Source of the DNA: Terriglobia bacterium
GTDB lineage: Bacteria; Acidobacteriota; Vicinamibacteria; Vicinamibacterales; CAVVIG01
DNA length: 64,000 nucleotides
Direction: 5' to 3'
NCBI GenBank assembly: GCA_020073005.1
Contig: JAIQFX010000012.1
Span: 36,476 to 100,475, forward strand
In this document: positions 61,711-64,000 of the stretch, in pieces
Numbering within the stretch: position 1 is the first letter of the stretch
Layout of the letters: each line of letters begins with the position of its first letter
Program-made: the position numbers and the translations under genes
The notes under the pieces: model-generated
Database searches by the model: none
Seen by the model: only the letters and a program-made list of their open reading frames with translations
Told to the model about the DNA's origin: nothing

Positions 61711-62940
61711 CTAAAACCAGAACACGAGCTGCGCGGCCTTGAGGTGCGCGAGCTGTTCGAGGACGCCGCCGTCGCGGCGGTTGTATTGGTACGAAAACTT
61801 CAGCTGGAGGTTGCGCTGGATCGAATAGCCGCCGCCGACTTCCACGCGCGTGACCGGCGCATCCCACGGCTCGGTGACCGTGGTGCCTGCGATGTCGCTG
61901 AATCCCAGATGATCCACGCGCGCCGCGGCGAACAGCCCGGGCATGATCTTGTAGCGGCCCTCGACCGACGTGGACACGGCGCGCAGCGGCAGCTCGAGCG
62001 CCGGCGTCCGGACGATCGGCAGCTGCCAGTCGCTGACGATCGTCTCGAAGCGCAGCAGGTAGTAGCCGCGCGAGTACTCGACGTCGGCGCCCCACGCCGT
62101 CTGCGTGAAGTCGCCCGCGCGGCTGTCGTCGTTGAACGCCGCGCGCACGGCGGACGCCGAGACGAACGGCCCGCGCGCCGCGGAAGTCCCGACGATCAGA
62201 CCGCTGAGTCCCCCGACCGGACGCAGCTCCACGCGTCCCGCGACCTGGCGGCCGTTGTTGTCGTCGTTGAAGAGCGGATTCGAGAGCGTGCCCGCCGTCA
62301 CCGCCACCGACGCGTTCACGATGCCGGCCGTCCCGTGCACCTGCACGCCCGTGTCCCAGCGGAACGCGCTCACCAGCGCGACACCCTTGTCGGCGGCCGC
62401 GTCGCCGATCGTGTAGCGCGTGAACCAGCCGAGGCCGCGCCGGCGCAGCAGCTCGTCGGCGTTCGCCGGCAGCGAATCGGGGCGCAGCGACGTGAGGTAC
62501 TGATAGGCGAGCGGGTAGCCGATGAGCGGGTTGTCGCTCGCGTAGGTGCGCCGCGCGAACGCGCCGAAGGTCGGCGGGATGCGGCCGACCTCGATGTCGA
62601 TCGCGCGCGCCGTCCACGGCTTGATCCGCAGGTAGAGCGCGTACGGCTGCATGCTGTCGAAGTTCTCGGTCCGCAGCTCGCCGAGCAGCGTGAGGTGATC
62701 GCCGCCGTTGACGGCCGCCGACACGTCGACGCGCAGCAGGCGCAGCGCCGAGTGCTCGTAGTCGGTGTAGTCGAAGAAGCCGGGATCGCTCGACCCGACC
62801 GACGCGGACACGTCGCCGCCGATCGTGACGCGCCCGCCGCCGACCGAGATCGGCTCCGAGGGCAGCGTCTGCGCGCGCGCCGAGACGAGGCTCAGCGACG
62901 CGAGCCCGAGGGCTGTGCACCACGTCTTGATGACTGTCAT
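61711..62940 (-). CDS. Outer-membrane beta-barrel (porin-like) protein
   Basis: A 409-residue exported protein (signal MTVIKTWCTALGLASLSLVSARAQ). Mostly alternating amphipathic strands follow, ending in LKAAQLVFWF; a C-terminal aromatic residue is the usual outer-membrane assembly signal. The IEVGRIPPTFGAFARRTYAS segment resembles maltoporin/phosphate-porin-like alginate barrels, but no family is certain. It is the first gene of the minus-strand run porin, cupredoxin-like, kinase, regulator, cupredoxin lipoprotein. The gap to the next gene is only 12 bases. Confidence 0.8.
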   Translation of the reverse strand: MTVIKTWCTALGLASLSLVSARAQTLPSEPISVGGGRVTIGGDVSASVGSSDPGFFDYTDYEHSALRLLRVDVSAAVNGGDHLTLLGELRTENFDSMQPYALYLRIKPWTARAIDIEVGRIPPTFGAFARRTYASDNPLIGYPLAYQYLTSLRPDSLPANADELLRRRGLGWFTRYTIGDAAADKGVALVSAFRWDTGVQVHGTAGIVNASVAVTAGTLSNPLFNDDNNGRQVAGRVELRPVGGLSGLIVGTSAARGPFVSASAVRAAFNDDSRAGDFTQTAWGADVEYSRGYYLLRFETIVSDWQLPIVRTPALELPLRAVSTSVEGRYKIMPGLFAAARVDHLGFSDIAGTTVTEPWDAPVTRVEVGGGYSIQRNLQLKFSYQYNRRDGGVLEQLAHLKAAQLVFWF

Positions 62941-62974
62941 GCCGGTAAGCCCACAATTATAGCCCGCGCCTGCG

Positions 62975-62990
62975 GACGGCCCGGGCCGTC
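62975..62990. other. 16-bp perfect palindrome
   Basis: GACGGCCCGGGCCGTC lies between the divergent porin and ferredoxin genes. It may be an operator or a transcript hairpin. A possible -10 box for the ferredoxin gene, TAGAAT (63000-63005), follows. Confidence 0.35.
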
Positions 62991-63052
62991 GAGCGCGTAT
63001 AGAATGGAATCGATTCGCGGTGTGCGCTATTCGCGCTGAACCCTGAACCCGT

Positions 63053-63310
<258 letters not shown>

Positions 63311-63318
63311 GGAGACTC

Positions 63319-63864
63319 ATGGGCCTCATCGACCACACGTTCGAAGACAACTTCATTACGACGAGCATCGACCGGGTGCTGAACTGGGCGCGCGAGTCGT
63401 CCATCTGGCCGATGGGCTTCGGCCTGGCGTGCTGCGCGATCGAGATGATGGCGGCGTCGGCGTCGCGATTCGACATCGCGCGGTTCGGCGCCGAGGTGTT
63501 CCGCGCGTCGCCGCGCCAGTCGGACCTGATGATCGTCGCGGGCACGGTCACCAAGAAGATGGCGCCGGTCCTGCGGCGGCTGTACGACCAGATGCCCGAG
63601 CCCAAGTGGGTGATCTCGATGGGTAGCTGCTCGAACGCCGGCGGGCCGTTCCCGACCTACAGCGTTCTGCAGGGCGTGGACAAGGTGGTGCCGGTCGACG
63701 TCTACGTGTCGGGCTGCCCGCCGCGCCCGGAGGCGCTGCTGTACGGATTGATGCGGCTGCAGGACAAGATTCGCAAGGAAGGCACCGTGCTCCGCAAGGA
63801 GCGCACCATCATGTCGGGCGATTCCGAGCCGACGCTCAACAGCGACATCGCGGGGCGCGCCTGA
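63319..63864 (+). CDS. nuoB: NADH-quinone oxidoreductase subunit B
   Basis: A 181-residue complex I subunit carrying iron-sulfur cluster N2, the last electron carrier before quinone. The four cysteine ligands are visible: tandem Cys38-Cys39 in [10 protein letters not shown], Cys104 in [10 protein letters not shown] and Cys133 in [13 protein letters not shown] lies seven bases before the ATG. The gene is directly followed (TGATG overlap) by nuoI rather than nuoC, and nuoA is not upstream. The C-terminal tail (about 150-181) is longer than the core and Ser/Glu-rich. Confidence 0.95.
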   Translation: MGLIDHTFEDNFITTSIDRVLNWARESSIWPMGFGLACCAIEMMAASASRFDIARFGAEVFRASPRQSDLMIVAGTVTKKMAPVLRRLYDQMPEPKWVISMGSCSNAGGPFPTYSVLQGVDKVVPVDVYVSGCPPRPEALLYGLMRLQDKIRKEGTVLRKERTIMSGDSEPTLNSDIAGRA

Positions 63865-64000
63865 TGCAGACCATCATCCGATTCTTCAAGACGATCTTCC
63901 TCATCGACCTGCTGAAGGGGCTGTGGGTCACGCTGAAGTACACGCCGCAGCCGGCGTTCACGTTCCAGTATCCGGCCGAGCGCCGGCCGACCGCGCCGCG
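63864..64000 (+). CDS. nuoI: NADH-quinone oxidoreductase subunit I, N-terminal part (cut by window edge)
   Basis: The first 45 residues (starting [20 protein letters not shown], then WVTLKYTPQPAFTFQYPAER) match the amphipathic membrane-facing N-terminus of NuoI, the two-[4Fe-4S] subunit of complex I. The cysteine motifs would lie beyond the window. The ATG shares its A with the nuoB stop (TGATG), so translation is coupled. Confidence 0.85.
   Translation, partial: MQTIIRFFKTIFLIDLLKGLWVTLKYTPQPAFTFQYPAERRPTAP

Overview
The window looks like chromosomal DNA of an Acidobacteriota member, probably a Vicinamibacteria-like lineage (inference). The grounds are high GC, an 'acidobacterial duplicated orphan permease' (25594-28005), tandem M13 peptidases, carboxypeptidase-regulatory/TonB receptors, and many short palindromic and low-complexity intergenic repeats of the kind common in that phylum. 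No rRNA, tRNA, IS transposase, phage gene or CRISPR array was seen.

Layout. 0-6 kb: tail of a threonine dehydratase, a giant secreted multi-domain protein, a TonB-family protein and a family 5 uracil-DNA glycosylase. 6-10.2 kb: two secreted M13 metallopeptidases. 10.3-15.8 kb: pyruvate dehydrogenase operon (aceE-aceF-lpdA) with overlapping start/stop codons. 16-22.7 kb: a GAF/sigma-54 activator, then a molybdenum hydroxylase operon (coxS-coxL form II-coxM-coxG-like). 22.9-34.6 kb: lipA diverging from a benzoate-CoA ligase, the orphan permease, a TetR regulator diverging from boxC-boxB, a metal-dependent hydrolase, an aldehyde dehydrogenase and a small NTF2-like protein. This is aerobic benzoyl-CoA (box) catabolism.

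34.6-63 kb is dominated by metals and periplasmic redox. It holds an Nramp-like transporter plus a PRC/MgtE-N/CBS protein behind an M-box magnesium riboswitch (minus strand, 37167-37335), and a copper group (outer-membrane barrel, CopC, Cys-rich protein, frameshifted TonB receptor, 1-Cys peroxiredoxin, MBL hydrolase, CopD). It also holds a ChrB / octaheme cytochrome c / beta-propeller operon, a six-gene zinc/manganese-type ABC operon with two permease-ATPase pairs and one binding protein, an M1 peptidase with a TonB receptor, and an operon of porin, cupredoxin-like protein, histidine kinase, NtrC-type regulator and cupredoxin lipoprotein. The window ends in ferredoxin-nuoB-nuoI.

The two strongest discoveries are (1) the M-box riboswitch controlling a split system, a soluble MgtE-type sensor plus an Nramp-type permease that lacks the transition-metal methionine; and (2) at least six families of intergenic repeats that repeatedly provide start codons, stop codons, terminal residues or even a signal peptide for the genes they touch.
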